Position numbers and translations under genes: made by a program. A DNA stretch of 64,000 nucleotides from Prostheceraeus crozeri (taxonomy: Eukaryota > Platyhelminthes > Polycladida > Euryleptidae): contig CAJQUW010008924.1 of assembly GCA_907163375.1 (NCBI GenBank), positions 124,001 to 188,000 of the forward strand, in the 5' to 3' direction. The notes beneath the pieces were generated by a model. The model ran no database searches. It was not told where the DNA came from and saw only the letters and a list, made by a program, of their open reading frames with translations. Shown here one piece after another: positions 1 to 12,984 of the stretch. The first letter of the stretch is position 1. Every line of letters starts with the position of its first letter.

Positions 1-108
1 TCCCCTTCTCTATATTGATTGCCATTTCTACAGCTGAGACTTTGAGGTCGGCATCTACGAGGAGAACTGTTTTGATTGGATTATAAGTGATCAATGCAAA
101 GTCAAACC
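1..108 (-). CDS. Partial internal exon of an unidentified host gene
   Basis: On the minus strand a good acceptor (…cttatttcag) precedes a segment that is open in only one frame and stays open to the window edge. It needs one base from the previous exon and then reads …FDFALITYNP IKTVLLVDAD…, ending in a region like AVEMAINIEKG. I do not recognise the family; the composition is that of a soluble folded domain. It would be the last exon visible of a minus-strand gene whose other candidate exons are at 425-449, 3512-3608 and 19.6-21.4 kb. The phase fits the 25-nt exon at 425-449, which leaves one base. The exon continues outside the window, so its donor is unseen. Confidence 0.5.
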
Positions 109-424
109 CTGAAATAAGTTTTCAATTAAGGGTACTAGATCCTGTAGAGGTTGCATAAATTTCCTTTTCAGAAGCAGAAAATGTAAGATTTCTTACATAT
201 TTAACTTAAGTAGCACAATCATCCTCATAAAAGTGCCACATGACTTCTCAGAATAGCACTTTATTTATAAAATCTCGGAATTTCATGAATAAATTAGGGA
301 ATTTAAAAGCAGTAGTAACATGAAATTGACATACTTCTATTTACGATGCCATGATTCATCCATAGTTGGGACGGAGTAAGGAATCCTAATGCTTAGTACA
401 TCACACGACAAGGGGTTCACTTAC

Positions 425-449
425 GTGCACATATCATTGGCATTGGGCT
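425..449 (-). CDS. Candidate 25-nt microexon of the same host gene
   Basis: It lies between an acceptor (cattgcttctag) and a strong donor (GTAAGTG) on the minus strand. A stop codon lies directly upstream in the same frame, so the coding part must begin at this acceptor. It reads SPMPMICA plus one base. This fits in phase both with exon 3512-3608, which ends on a codon boundary, and with exon 1-108, which needs one base. The polypyrimidine tract is weak and the exon is very short, so this is an inference from phase continuity rather than from a recognised protein. Confidence 0.35.
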
Positions 450-540
450 CTAGAAGCAATGTCTCATGTTGGCCATTTATGATTTCAATACATCAAAATG
501 TGTATACATGAGGTGCGTTGAATTTGAGGATTTACACATT

Positions 541-735
541 GGTCTACTTGGCACACTGGTTAAGTGCTTGGCCTAGCGATCTTTTGATCCATAGGTCGAG
601 CCCCAAAAGTGTCATTGGGTATCGGCAGGAAGGGCATCCGGACTAAAAATATCATAACGCTCCAAGAAAAGTCAGACTATGTCAGCACCATCCAAGTCCC
701 CAGTATGGGAAAGTAGTGACGTTAAATATTCATTG
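541..735 (+). repeat. tRNA-derived SINE with RTE-like tail
   Basis: The head resembles a tRNA pol III promoter: an A-box-like tggcacactggttaagtg followed by a B-box-like aggtcgagcccc. The body then has gggtatcggcagg, aagggcatccgg and, near 708-725, a tatgggaaag…gacgtt stretch. The 'cggcaggaagggcatccgg' block is a hallmark tail shared by SINEs and RTE-type LINEs in many invertebrates (established knowledge recalled, not searched). The copy is diverged and I see no clear TSD. Confidence 0.65.
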
Positions 736-3511
736 ATTTACACAATATTCAATTTTTATGAACTTGAAACGGATAAAAGGAGACAAGCAAGGTGGACTAT
801 GTATGCACTAATTCAAACTTCACATTTTTTTCGATTTCAATATTTTGTATGCACTGGTATTTAAATGTACAATGCAAGTCCAATCAACATGCGGTCGTAT
901 AATATGTAGCATACCATATTGAGTCCTACCAATATAATATCATGCACATGCAAAAATTGAAATATTCATGAAGGTTGCAAATTACTTTAGCGAGATGCCT
1001 TTTTGCTTTGAAAAATAGAAACAAAAGAAAATGTTTCAAAATAAGTGCGAGTACATGAGGTATACCCTCAGTTCATCTCCCAGTTAGAAAATTTGTCCAC
1101 ACATAAAAACTCAGCATCTAATTCGCTTGCTTGGAGAGTTAGTGCATTTAAGTATAATAATGCGTGTACATGCTAGGATCTACAGCTGCTTTCCTATGAA
1201 TTGCGATTGTCCATGTTTGATCGACATCAAGTTGCCGCTGCAGTCCTATGTATGTCTATTCACGGCACGAACATTTATGAACTAACCAACAAGGACTTTG
1301 AAAGGAACAATCAAGATTGCTGAGACTTTGTAACAAAATAAATTCAAATGATTAACTACAATAAAAATGAATACTAATATTCAATAAAAAAATTGAATTG
1401 GTATTTTGGAAGCTGTTTTCGGAAGACCTTCGCATGGATTATCATTTGCTTAATAGTTTACAGTTGATTAATCGACGGGAAAACAAACCTCAAACACTGA
1501 GAAGCAAGGGAAGAATAAATGAGTCGACCATTCACCTTCATACAAAAAACATCAAATTCAGTGCAACACTAGATTCAAAGCAAAGTCCAGCATCCTCCAA
1601 GAGATGAGACAATTACATCGCTCAACAGATGTCTCGAGTGTCAAAAGAACGAGGCGAAATTTCTCTGCTTATCCGCGTCTGCGTCGCCCAGATGTGCAGG
1701 ATTTAGCCTCATTGATTCTCACAAGACGAAATCTGCGGGTTCTATAACTGAGCCAAGCGTGCAGTTGACGACACGCTTCGGTAATAGTGTCGATAGAAAT
1801 ACGCATTCAAACGCAAACAACTGCTCGATAGAAATTATCTGTTATCGAAAGACAGTGAAATTTAATATCGAATATCCCCAGGAAGCTGTGAGTAGATCTG
1901 CAGTGCTTGCAACATCAATAATGATTTCAAGATAGTTTTTAACGGCTATCATAAAGGCTGGCAAGCATGTCGTATTGATTACTTAAAAACAATGCATCTT
2001 ATGTTTGCGAATTGAAGGTGATGTGTTACATAAGTAACATTTCTGCGACTATCTTAAATAGGCCAGTTCGATTGAGAGGTTTCAGAGTGACAATACGGCT
2101 GGGCATGTGGCTAAGAAACAAGTCTACTGATTTGAAGAATTTTAGCATAAGATTTACTAAGTGCAGTTTGCGCACCCTGACGTACTGGCTTTCAGCGATA
2201 TCTTAGCTAGGAGCCTCATAGCTAAGCTAAGATAGTCAGCCTATTGTAAAATCAAATTGCTTTTTCTTATATTTTATGTAATAAAAGCTGGGTTAGGCTT
2301 CTAGTTATCGTCGGACGAAACGCGGAGATCACGGCGACCCAGGAGTGTTGTGCTAAACTGGTACAAGTCAGCGTGCGTTCTTCTAATCAACATATAACAA
2401 TTGGTTCATACAATTACCGGTATGTATTCGCGTTTTCGCTTCCGTATTCAAACTATAATGCATATCTGTTCATTAAAGCGCGACTATCATCCGACGATGA
2501 ACGCAAAAACGAGCAATTTCGCATTTATTTTGTATCTAGCAGCTGACTAAAAAATCCTGGAGAAATGCAAGCAAAATTTCAAATACTGATTGCAGTTTAA
2601 TGCGGCTGCATCATAAATGGATAGCCAAACTAATTAACTGCACAGTAGGCTGATTTGTACTCATTTATTCAACAACAACCATGCAGTTGAGACTTTCTGT
2701 AGTGCTGGATCGTCTGGGATTAAGTCCATTAGTACAACTCTTTTCTAAAAGTACACCAATGACCAAAATGTACGGAAAATTATCTCCTTATATCTACATG
2801 ATTCCATAATGTCACTATCATTATAACATAGGTTATGCAGCTACAAATCGTGAAAATAATGTCTACAAGTGTTCGTGTCATAGCAGTAAAAATAGATTCT
2901 AATTACTGACGTGTAGAATCAAATTACCGACTTAGTAAAATTGGTCTGACTTTGATATGATTTTTAGGACTAAAATCTCCTGAGGATTGCATTCTAAATT
3001 ATAAATACACATTAAATCTCTCTCACACGATTTTTTGCATATCAATTTCAGGAGAGAAAACATGTACTTTCTCCGCTTGTTCAAAATCCACGATGCAACT
3101 TTTCTCGATAGAGTAACGTTAGATATAAGTACGATGATAAAATGAAGGAATATTGAAAAAATACATTTATGTCGATAAGCCTTTAACGAATTATGAACTA
3201 ATCACAATGTATTTAGTACCCAACAATAGACATAAGCTTCTGAAGTGTCGAACTGATTTATTGTAAGTAAATCTATTTTCATATAAAATAAAATCGTGGA
3301 GCAAAACCGCATGATTGATCAACACAAAGACGTGGTAAAACGTCATCGTGAGGTGTCGGATATAAATTTTGTTGTATCTTCTACCAGTGTTCTATTTGTT
3401 CAAAACAAATTACTATGTAAATTTTTTGAAGATCATTGTTATTGGCATCCGTTATTTGTATTTAGCAGATATTCAAACACCTCTAGCAAGCCTTCAGAGT
3501 AAATTAAGTAC
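736..3511. other. Gene-free, AT-rich; probable intron
   Basis: Apart from the SINE on its left edge I see no coding segment, transposon end or tandem repeat here. If the minus-strand host gene is real, this lies within the intron between exons 3512-3608 and 425-449. Short open frames (for example 1398-1607 and 2012-2206) have no family resemblance or splice context. Confidence 0.5.
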
Positions 3512-3608
3512 CTGGTCATCTATATCCATGTCCGCTTTCGCTTGCTCAGCCACAAGCTGAAACAGCATGCCTTTTTTCACTAGACGCTTTTCATGCTCGG
3601 TAATTGGC
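3512..3608 (-). CDS. Internal exon of unidentified host gene
   Basis: This is one of the best exons in the window. The acceptor has a long pyrimidine tract (ttcgtttttcttttctgtgtag), the donor is CAG|GTACTT, and the 97-nt segment is open in only one frame. After one base completing a split codon it reads PITEHEKRLVKKG… and ends …QAKADMDIDDQ on a codon boundary. The sequence is polar and helix-prone, with no membrane segment. I cannot assign a family. It would follow the 21-nt candidate exon at 3841-3861 (leaves two bases) and precede the 25-nt exon at 425-449. The dense charged sequence with no stop makes it much more exon-like than surrounding DNA. Confidence 0.6.
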
Positions 3609-3840
3609 CTACACAGAAAAGAAAAACGAAAAGAACAGAAATTCACAAAAATTGAATGAAATATTAAGCATTTACAGTGCCCACAACAAAATATGTATCC
3701 TAAAACTGCACATTCAAGCTATTTCACGAAAGCAGTGAAAAAAAGTAACTCATCATCTCTCTCATATAATTACGACCATAATGATCAGATTTGCTCCGAT
3801 GAATCAATAGATTTGCACAATTTTGACACTAAGCACTCAC

Positions 3841-3861
3841 CACCAAATCATTAAGGGTCTA
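3841..3861 (-). CDS. Candidate 21-nt microexon
   Basis: On the minus strand a decent acceptor (gcctcatcttag) and a strong donor (GTGAGTGC) enclose 21 nt that can be read in only one phase (one base, RPLMIW, two bases). That phase matches exon 19662-19684 upstream, which leaves AG, and exon 3512-3608 downstream, which supplies one base. An alternative acceptor 3 nt further in (cttagtag) keeps the same phase. Its small size makes chance agreement a real possibility. Confidence 0.3.
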
Positions 3862-4668
3862 CTAAGATGAGGCAAAAGGGAAGTTTTGATTAATTGCTAA
3901 TGCTTGTCGCAATATTGCAGTATCATGTGATTCGATAACCGCGATGATACTTTTCTGCCGAAGAGCAAAGATGATCCACAACCTGACTGGCTTTCAGGTA
4001 ACAAACGACAAGAATAATTTCCTTAATCTGATGTTGCCTAAGTCGAAGACAGCAGATCAAACCGGCAGAAATAGGATTTCATCTGTTGGGCAAAGCATAA
4101 CACAATAGGCATTCTACGAAGCCAGAAGGGCAAGAAAATGTAGCAATCCGAGGCCACGAAGCGGACGAGGATTTCTATGATTTTCTTGGCCGCTGGTAGA
4201 TTAGAACAGTTTCTCCTTTAAATCTATGGCAAATGTCCAATAGCCAATGTGATTATACGAATATTTCTATGAAAATTTATCTTGCCAAGAATAAAAAATA
4301 TTGCCCTGCGACGTTTATATATCATGGCAGATTACCTTCACAGATTTAGAGGATAATTACACGTATGTCACCTTTGATCTTGTTCGCTGCAAAAAAGGCC
4401 TAAGATAGTTTCTGGCACACTGAATGGCTATGCCGCGAAATCTATGTATGAACTAATCCAGTGACTGTATCGATATCTTGGTAGTCTGACTAATCATAAC
4501 TTGTTTACAGACTTCTATGATTTCTCTACACTTGAGCTTACGCAAGAAAAGTGCGGGAGGAAAAGTTGGCTTTGTGATCCCGTGAGACTGAGAAGTTGAT
4601 CTTTCCTCCCGGCAGAAGAGATATCTTTTCACTCCCACACAAAATGAAAAAACGTTTGCCATAATTCA

Positions 4669-4786
4669 TTAATAAGCCGACATGAAAACGGTAACCTTCT
4701 GAAAGTTTTCCGAAGTCCCATAATGAGGTAATAAGTGTACGGAGATATCAGAAATCATCGTTGGAGGTTGGGCATAAATTACTTGA
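4669..4786 (-). other. Coding-like segment behind a strong splice acceptor
   Basis: The minus strand has a strong acceptor (tctatcatttcgaccataatttcag) followed by an open frame QVIYAQPPTMISDISVHLL… ending …FQKVTVFMSAY at a stop. It looks protein-like and could be a terminal exon or a relic. No convincing donor is present, and its phase does not join directly to the neighbouring candidate exon at 4958-5018. Function unknown. Confidence 0.25.
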
Positions 4787-4957
4787 CTGAAATTATGGTC
4801 GAAATGATAGAAAAAGAGATGAGGCTTCAACACAAAAAAGATCCAGGTCAAACAGTTGTCAAGAAAAGGATGGTCCATGCCGCGGAAGACATGCCTGTCG
4901 AATTAATGTCTATAAAAGCGCGGGCAAGTCCTAGGATATCTCTAATAATGTCGTTAC

Positions 4958-5018
4958 CCATTTCATGTAGGAAGCCACCGTGAACGGTGACGCTTCGTCT
5001 GCTACCGCTTCCGTCGAT
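4958..5018 (-). CDS. Candidate internal exon of host gene
   Basis: A very good acceptor (gtcaatgttgtctttcag) is followed by 61 nt. Read with one leading base these give STEAVADEASPFTVASYMKW and end at a moderate donor (TGG|GTAACG). The leading-base phase fits the two bases left by exon 19662-19684. The reading has no stop and a globular-protein composition. The same DNA is also open in frame 0 (IDGSGSRRSVTVHGG…), so the reading is not unique. It is phase-incompatible with 3841-3861 without a further exon, so at least one of the two is wrong or an exon is missing. Confidence 0.35.
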
Positions 5019-5099
5019 CTGAAAGACAACATTGACATGACAAGATCCACAACAAGTCATCAACTCCTTGACCAGCGCAATTGTAGAATGAGGTTACAT

Positions 5100-8000
5100 A
5101 ACGCGACATACATGACGACAACTTGATCTTCCCCACTCAGGATGTTTTTATTTCCCACACGAGGTGAAATAACGAACTCGCTTCAAGTTTTACGTCAATG
5201 GTATCGCTGCCATTTGGCAAACGTCAATTATATTTCTGAAGTTTAGCAAGGAATTCCGAATGGAACTCACGTAAAACACTGAACATTTACGTGATTACAT
5301 AAATGACTCGAAATTTAACATAAAAGGCATAAAAATTCATCATAGAGCAAGTTGCAGTTGAAACTGGAACATCAACTGTTTCAGTAACAATACTCACAAC
5401 ATAGCAATAACTAACGAAACAAAGTTATAGCAGTGTTTAAGTTGATGAGATGTCACCATGTAAGATTGACTCAATTTATGAAATTGAAATAAATAATTTT
5501 GACTCGACTTGAACATTCACTAAATTATAAAATAATAGTAAACTTGCACGTCATCAAAAGAGGAGAAAGAATTACTGACAGTAGTTAAGATTCAAAATAC
5601 ACAAATGCACAACGTTCAATAAAATATCCTAGTTTTTCATCATGGATCTCACACGAACATAGAAGTAGATTTTTGTTTTCCTGAAGTTGATTGGAATGGA
5701 AATTGATTCAATGTCGTGACACAGCTGGGAGAACTAAGTTGGGGCATGGATGACCAATGAAAAGCTTGGAATTACACATGTCACTACGATCCCACCCAAT
5801 GATACAGTTATTGACAAACATGAAAATGCGTGCGATTTCTTTGTCACTGTTTTGTATCACATGACGTTCAACTTCCATTCCGAATATTTTATTGATCATT
5901 GATTTCTATGCACTCGAGTACATTTAGGATCTATTCATCCCAGGCACACCACGGCACAGGATGCTCACACCTACAAAATTTCTGATCTGAGTCATATAGA
6001 GTCCAATGGGGCTGTCCATGTCATTCATGTGTTTTGAATAACATTTAACGCCGATAAACTATCCCGATACAATCAAGCATACTGCCAACATTGCCTTAAG
6101 ACGGTTTCATGAGATAACTTACCAAAACGTGTCATCTATTAAAGTCATCCATCATCAGTTTCCAACTTACATTCAAAGCATCAGTTTTTAAGTAGAATTC
6201 AAATTTTAAATTGCTATTTATAATAATAAGATGACCAAATCGGCAAAACCTGATACCATCATTCGAACGTGCATACGCCAATTATTCTTAGATAGAAGTA
6301 TTATGATGACGATTTAATCATATAGTGTTACAATCAAAGGGACCTGAGGTGTCCCTCGGGTTTTCGGAGCTCAAGATAACTCGGATAATACAGGTAGGGT
6401 CAAATTAAGGATATTTACAACAATAGGTAACAATTAATTTAACAAGTCAGGAGAGCGCTAGTCGCGTATAGGCTGATGCATGCAGTAGGAAGCACGACAC
6501 AATGCCGTTTACATAATAGAGTAGTTGGGATTTGAAAAAATTATCCAAACCAAATTTTTGATTCTGCTTCTTGTTGAGTGACCAGCTTTGAATTGTACGA
6601 TGTTGGATTGATTCAGATTTTCATAAAAATGATTATCCGATACAATCCGACTCTTCAAATCTAAAATACGACTCCGAAGAAAAGAGGATGATAGTCGGAT
6701 TCGCACACTCCAATTGCAAACTCCGGAATACGTATCCAAAACGCATCATTAACTGGATTGAGAATCAGGTGTTGATTAAACTGTCTCACTCACTGAAACG
6801 ACGACCAGTTCGCATTTCTTTCTGAGTCTTGATTTCTGTATTTTCCTATTATCGAATCATGGCAATCAGTCGAGATTCCAGTAAAGCTAAATTTGTTTTT
6901 TTAGTACACATAACTGAAGAAAGCGATTCTCTTGAAGAGTTAACTCACTGATTAGCAACTCACTTAGTAGTTGCGTAGCTTGAACATTGAGTATTTGAGA
7001 CATGACGAACGCAAGACCGCATAAACAAATTCAGAAATGGTCTGCACAACATCACGCTATTCATTCATTGAAGTCAATTCAAAATGTCAAATTCTTCATG
7101 TTCATTCGCCTCTTCGCTAAAAATCTTAACCACACTGTAGCACTGAATCGCTTAATCAATGCAAGGTTGGGCCAAAACTTGGGGTCAAAACCCAAGTCCA
7201 AGTTTAAATAAATGAATGAAATCAAGTAAACGAAGTGCATTCTTTGTATTTTGTGCTGACATAAAGATTCTTCTACACATCCAAAATTCTTATTGGGCCC
7301 ATGAGAAGTGTGGTATTACTGGGAAACGGTCTATTATTGCAATAATTGTAATTAGTGGCCTAAGTACATGTATTACGTCATAAAGTTTTCTTATAATTTA
7401 ATCTACACTGATATACTGACTGATTGAAGATCTTTGATATAATTATGATTGAGTTGCACATAGCTCATAGTAAAGCAATTTTTTTCATTTTATCATTCAG
7501 AAAACTTGATAAACATTATAGCTGCGCAGTAAGTGCATGGTTAAACATATTTAGAATACGAACTCGGAATGAATTTATTTTTGGATAAATGTCAGCTATA
7601 GCAGAAAGTTAAGTGTGCGAAGATATAAAATATACGGAATATATAAAAATTCAATATGCACAAATTTAACAAAATACATGTAAGCTTACAGTAGATACAA
7701 TATGTATGAACTTTCAATGCGCGGTATTGTTACGCCCAGAACAAAATAGCTAATAATCACAAATATTTCATTTTCAGGCCTGTGATTAGCCTATGAAAAA
7801 AATTGAGGATTTTTTTGTGAAAAATTTGAGGAATGGAAACGGAGCCTAATATGATAATTGCAAGAAAAACTACAAATTTTAGCACGGATTTTGGGCCAAA
7901 TTTCAAATCATGAAAGTTACAACGAAGAAGGTAACCCAAGGGTTGACCACACCCCACTTTTTGAAGTTGTGTATATTGCAAAGGAATACTGACTTGGTCA

Positions 8001-9890
8001 TAATCACTTCCCGCGTTGTTACGAAATTAATTTGTTGCCTCGAGTATTATCTGCTTAGAATGTGTCGAACAGAGGATGTCAGATCAAGCTGCTGATATCG
8101 CTCTGCTTCACGCTATCGTCTCCAATTCAATGATGCTTGTCAGATTTGTATACTGTAATTTTTTGGAATGTAGGATATATCCTAAACCCCATGCATCTGG
8201 GGCTTTGCAACGATTAATTTTTACGGACTTTAGACAAATTTGGGAGGAGAGTAACCCATAAGTGTAGAAAGCTTAAAATAGATGACGGAATGCTTGTGAC
8301 TTAAAAAAAAAGTCAGTAATTTATCATGAAGGATACGCCACATAACACACTAATTTATTAATTTTACTTTATGCTACATAAGTTTTGGTGGGTTTTGTTC
8401 ACTTGTTAGCGTTTGATCATATCGCTCCGATCTACATTCAAATGAACATGAATTCTCTCATACAACACAAAACAAGTGTCGGAACAGGCTTGACAGTTGA
8501 GTTGTTGGTCTCATACAGGCAAAGAGTGAAAGATTATCACCTCTATTCGCATGAAGTTGCGCCGAGATATTGACGTCCACATCTTGCAGTAGACCCAGGT
8601 TGAAAATCTACCAACCCAGTACTACATGTATGTGGTTTAATGTCTTAATTAATCTAAGTTCACATACAACGATAAGCAATGTGTGCACTAATTTCACACC
8701 AACCTGTGTTCAGCAAATTATGAAAACGATCTATACGTGAATAATTCATCCAGGATAAATGTCGGTGAATCCTGGAAAATGTAGCTGCAAGAGATAGCAG
8801 AGCTTCATACGCTTCCGCACGCTAGTGACCAGGAGGCATGTAGACACTAAATTTAGGGACCATCCGCTTTACGCCGTCGGATGTGTTCATGTTCAGCGGA
8901 AATAAAATGGAAGAGAGTGAGTGAAACAAACGCTTCAGTTGATAAGAGCACTGAAATCCAAGTGGGCTACATATATGTTATCATATAATGGATATGGAAG
9001 ATCGATATCCTTAAGTTCTTTAAGAAGTACAGGCATGCATTTAGCAGCCATATACTCGTAGTCGCAGAAACATATAAAGAAGGTTGTGACAAAGGTCAAG
9101 ATAATTAATGAAAATAATTGAATGTGCATTTTATTGTTGGAATTCAAAGCAATATTATAAAGTTAGAAGTAAAAAATTGCAGTGTTCAAATATACAATTT
9201 CTGTAGCTTGATCGCAGTGTTTCACTCATTAAATACGTGAAAGCATTTAATGAGTGAGTTCGACAGACAATAACTTCGGAAAACTTCTCTGCTTAGCAAA
9301 ATAAGTCCCGACGAACCGGAACATCTGCAGCCCTGTAGCTTGTAGAAATGAAAACGACATTCAACATATTCAACGTAACAAAGTGCGTCAAGGTAACAAA
9401 ATTAAAAAAAAAACAAGCTAACGACTGGTTATTTTTTTATGTGCTAAATATGACATGGCTAAAAGAAAATCATTATATCCTAAAATGTCTAGAAATTTAA
9501 AAATACTTACTAGAAGGACAAGCAACGGTTCTCCTCTCCTCATGTGGAATGAATTGGTGAGTAAGTCGCTCTTTTCAAAATTATGTTTATCACTTATATA
9601 TTGAAAAGATTCTATTTAACAGTCTGCCCATTCAGATGATAAAAGGACAGGTCTGTTTCCAATCAAAATATCAGATCTAGCTAGCACAGCGGGATTATGC
9701 TATCTAAAATCTACCAAGTGTGTGAGAGAAAAATCATTAAGTTATAAATCATGAGTGATTCATGATTAGCAGCATGGATGTAGGGTACATGTCACAGGAT
9801 TCAATCTTAGCTCCTTGTTTGGAAGTTTACATATCATCGCCATTCGCCAAAAAACAACACATTATCCGACATTTAGTCTGTAGTGTGTCG
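5100..9890. other. Gene-free AT-rich stretch
   Basis: I find no recognisable domain, transposon end or RNA gene here. Open frames are short and unsupported. One strong minus-strand donor (GTAAGTTATC near 6110-6116) has no convincing exon in front of it. A 12-bp hairpin at 9223-9256 is listed separately. If the left-hand host gene is real, this is intron. Confidence 0.5.
9223..9256. repeat. Perfect 12-bp inverted repeat (hairpin)
   Basis: The 12-bp arms cactcattaaat and atttaatgagtg are separated by a 10-nt loop. Seen directly; no associated gene or element ends were found. Confidence 0.6.
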
Positions 9891-9892
9891 TA

Positions 9893-9983
9893 TTTGAGGA
9901 ATTTCTCATAGTTAAGCTATATTTGAGGAATTTTTGAGGATCTGAGGAGTAATAAACAAATTTGAGGAATTTGAGGAGTAATC
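9893..9983 (+). repeat. Short GAGGAATTT-type minisatellite
   Basis: There are at least four imperfect copies of a TTTGAGGAATT-like unit, the last two directly adjacent (atttgaggaatttgagga). It has no coding potential and could be internal repeat of a decayed MITE. Confidence 0.5.
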
Positions 9984-10497
9984 ACAGGCCTGCATTTTTG
10001 AAATATTCTGTGAATCCAGTGGAAATTTGATAAAATATCAGAGCTTTATGCTCTTATCCTGTGGGTCTCCTAGGATTCAAATCAAAATATTAATTTTTGT
10101 AACTTGATCTGTATATATTCAGAATTAATAGAAAACCCAAGTTTTGTATCACTCACCCAATGTCGATCCAAAACTCAAGGTCCAACCTTGATCAATGGTA
10201 GACAACTGGTTGATAAACTCTCACTCGCTCAAATAAGTAATGATCCTGAACTTTATATACTAACCAAAGCTCCTGCCATTTTTTACCACGGTGAACAGTC
10301 TCAGACAACATTTGGGGTACTAGCGGTTGGAATTGAATATAATTACCTTTATCACTCACTCGCTCGTCATAAAAACAGTAAATCTTGAAAGTTTCATAAT
10401 CAAATGAGGAGTGGCACAACCGATCTGGTTTGCTTTTGTTACTTTCGTTATTGTAAAACGTTTTGCACGATCCAATCAATGGAGACATTTTGCAAAA

Positions 10498-10532
10498 CAT
10501 GAGATGTCTAATTTGAATTCAGACATCTCATG
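10498..10532. repeat. Perfect 12-bp inverted repeat (hairpin)
   Basis: The arms catgagatgtct and agacatctcatg flank an 11-nt loop. Seen directly. The stretch from here to 11.67 kb shows no gene. Confidence 0.6.
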
Positions 10533-11672
10533 CTGGATTAAGACAGCTCAAACACTCTATCTCCTTCCGCATCAGAGATGAATTCGAGATATTGGCTTTG
10601 CGGTTGGAAATATCAGGGATAAATTCTCAAATGATCAAACATGGAAAAGGCGAATATTTGGTCATAAATTCTCGTCAACTTAAGACGGAAAATTAGTTCC
10701 TCGAATTCCTGGCATCCCGTATTCTCGCTTGCTTTCGTGTTCACTCGTGATTACTACGACTTCCTATAGATTACTGTTGTATCCTTGAATCAAATAAAAG
10801 TGATTTCATAAATTCTTCAGACAGAGCTTCGTGAGGCAGTGAAATCAACATGCACACTCTCATTCGTCCCCTATTATCCTTGCAAATAATGCACAGAGAA
10901 GAAAAACGTCGATGTTTTAATGTTTGTGACATTGAGAATGAAGTTCTTTCATTGAAGAATTCAAAGAAAAAAACGGAGGCAACATTTTCCTGTACAGTAG
11001 TGAAAGCCAACCGAGGTTAGGCAATGAGTTAGTGCAAGCCGCAAGCACACAACTTTAACCACTTTTCTTCGTTTAGTGTGTTCATCAAATGATTTCAGAT
11101 TGTCTCGTGAATGCAATTTACATTGTGAATTATTTTAATTCCCACATCGATACATTGCGCTACTCCATAACATTATTAGTACATATATAGATAATAACAG
11201 TGGACAACATGGGGAGCACATCGGTTTGAGAAAAAGAAAATTAATCTAAAAACTTGGCATTCTAGAATCAATACCGGTGCATTGAAATGTCTGACCATGT
11301 ATTTTCAAATGGTTTCAGAATATCCGTAAGTGAATGGGGGAGGGGGGAGGCAGATGTAGCTATTGCATGTACAGAAGAATTCTATTACAATTTTTTTTGC
11401 AATCCACAATGTATCTTTCAATCGTTCCATCCGCACAACACTTTCAGTGCGACGAGAATTATATCCTACCAGCCGCACATCTTTTGCATGGCAATTTGAT
11501 CGATCGTTTATTTAATTTCGTTGTTGTTGCGCTCCACTGCTGACCCATGCCCATCATGCACACTACCCTTCTTATGGACTGGACTTTTCTGGATTCAACC
11601 TCATATGCACAAGATTGTAAGGGAAAGCCCTAGTCCCAGAAATCGTCTTACCAGTACAAGTACAAATTAATT

Positions 11673-11735
11673 CAGGGTTTCTACCAGATTTTTCCCCCCA
11701 AAATCAGGAGATATCCAGGATATCCAGGAGACACG
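11673..11735 (+). mobile_element. Left end of a MITE-like repeat (CAGGGTTTCTACCA end)
   Basis: The sequence starts CAGGGTTTCTACCAG and continues with a tandem atatccagg motif. The opposite end of the same family, reading TGGTAGAAACCCTG after several tatccagg units, is at 19268-19375. A CAGGG end is typical of hAT-type elements, but no partner end or clean TSD is visible here, so this copy is truncated. Confidence 0.5.
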
Positions 11736-12054
11736 AAATGGGGCTTTTCACATTAATACTTGAATATGAGCTCACTAACTGTAGTTATATGACTGATCCT
11801 CTAACGATGGGGCACTCCTTTTTGGCATATATCATGAGGACATATGTTAAGGTGGTCTGCCTCTCGACACGGGCCAGGAATGCTTTGACATCATAAGGAC
11901 AAAGTCCGCTTAAGTGCGAGTATGAACTGAACCTGTTGAAACACTAGTTGATAATGTACGTGTAAAATGAAGGAAGTACATGAATAGTTGTGAAAATATA
12001 ATTTTGATAGACTGATCCATGTATTTCTATAAGGATCTAAACGAGCAATAAAGA

Positions 12055-12388
12055 GCAGCATAAACTACCTTAGCTTATTCAACAATAACAAAAGACCTCA
12101 GAGACTCAAAAAACAATTCATGCCTAGCCTCGATCCAAAATACCGTACACATAAATTTTGCAAAGATCGATACAAGACAGCATAAAATACTCGCACTTTG
12201 TTAGCAGTAACAGAAGCACCTCAAGAAGGACTGTAAACAACAAAACATGTTCAACCTCTATCCAAATACATGTCTATGTAGACAGCATAAAATACTCGCA
12301 CTTTGTTAGCTAGCAATAACAGAAACACTCAAGAAGGACTGTAAACAACAAAACATGTTCAACCTCTGTCCAAATACATGTCGATGTA
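12055..12388 (+). repeat. Tandem repeat, two close units plus one diverged (~105-120 bp)
   Basis: Units 12176-12280 and 12281-12388 are nearly identical (gacagcataaaatactcgc…tcaagaaggactgtaaac…). A diverged older unit precedes them at about 12055-12175. Noncoding. Confidence 0.7.
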
Positions 12389-12984
12389 GACAACTGAGTG
12401 ATGCAGCACTGAGATGTAGTACAGGGGCTGGTAACACAAAAGTACAGTTAAACAACTAGATTAGTTTCATGGAGGTTTAGTCAAACTTTTAGTCGTCCCT
12501 AAGATAGGTCTATCGCATGACAGCCTACGTAATGAGTAGCTGCTAATAACTCTTACTTGTCTGAAAATATTTTTATTTGGGAAAATCCTTTCTGCAATAA
12601 ACTATGTATGAGCACATACGAACCATTCGAATTGCATGTATGCGCAAGTACATTCATACTGGACCTATGAAATTTCAGCTGATTCTAAATTCCTCATAAA
12701 CTTCACGAGCAGCGCATCCATCTTTTTTAGAGATCGCAAAACTCATTTGACTACCTGGAGGATGAGCGCATAATATCAAGGTGTTAAAAAAAGCTAGTGA
12801 CTTGAAAATAACCAATACATTGTTTTACCGGCCCCTGTTCACTTCCAGGTATTGTCTTAAGGAAGGAAATGCAACACCGTACTTAGGAAATACTAAATTT
12901 GAGTCGTTTGATGTTCTGAGCACGCTCATCCAATTCCTTTCTTTCCTCATCAAGCCTGCTCTTCTCTTTTTCAATCTGTCTCAG

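Noticed and set aside
12421-12432. acaggggctgg as a possible hAT end of the gene at 12985-15308
   Set aside because: No inverted partner or matching 8-bp duplication was found beyond 15308.
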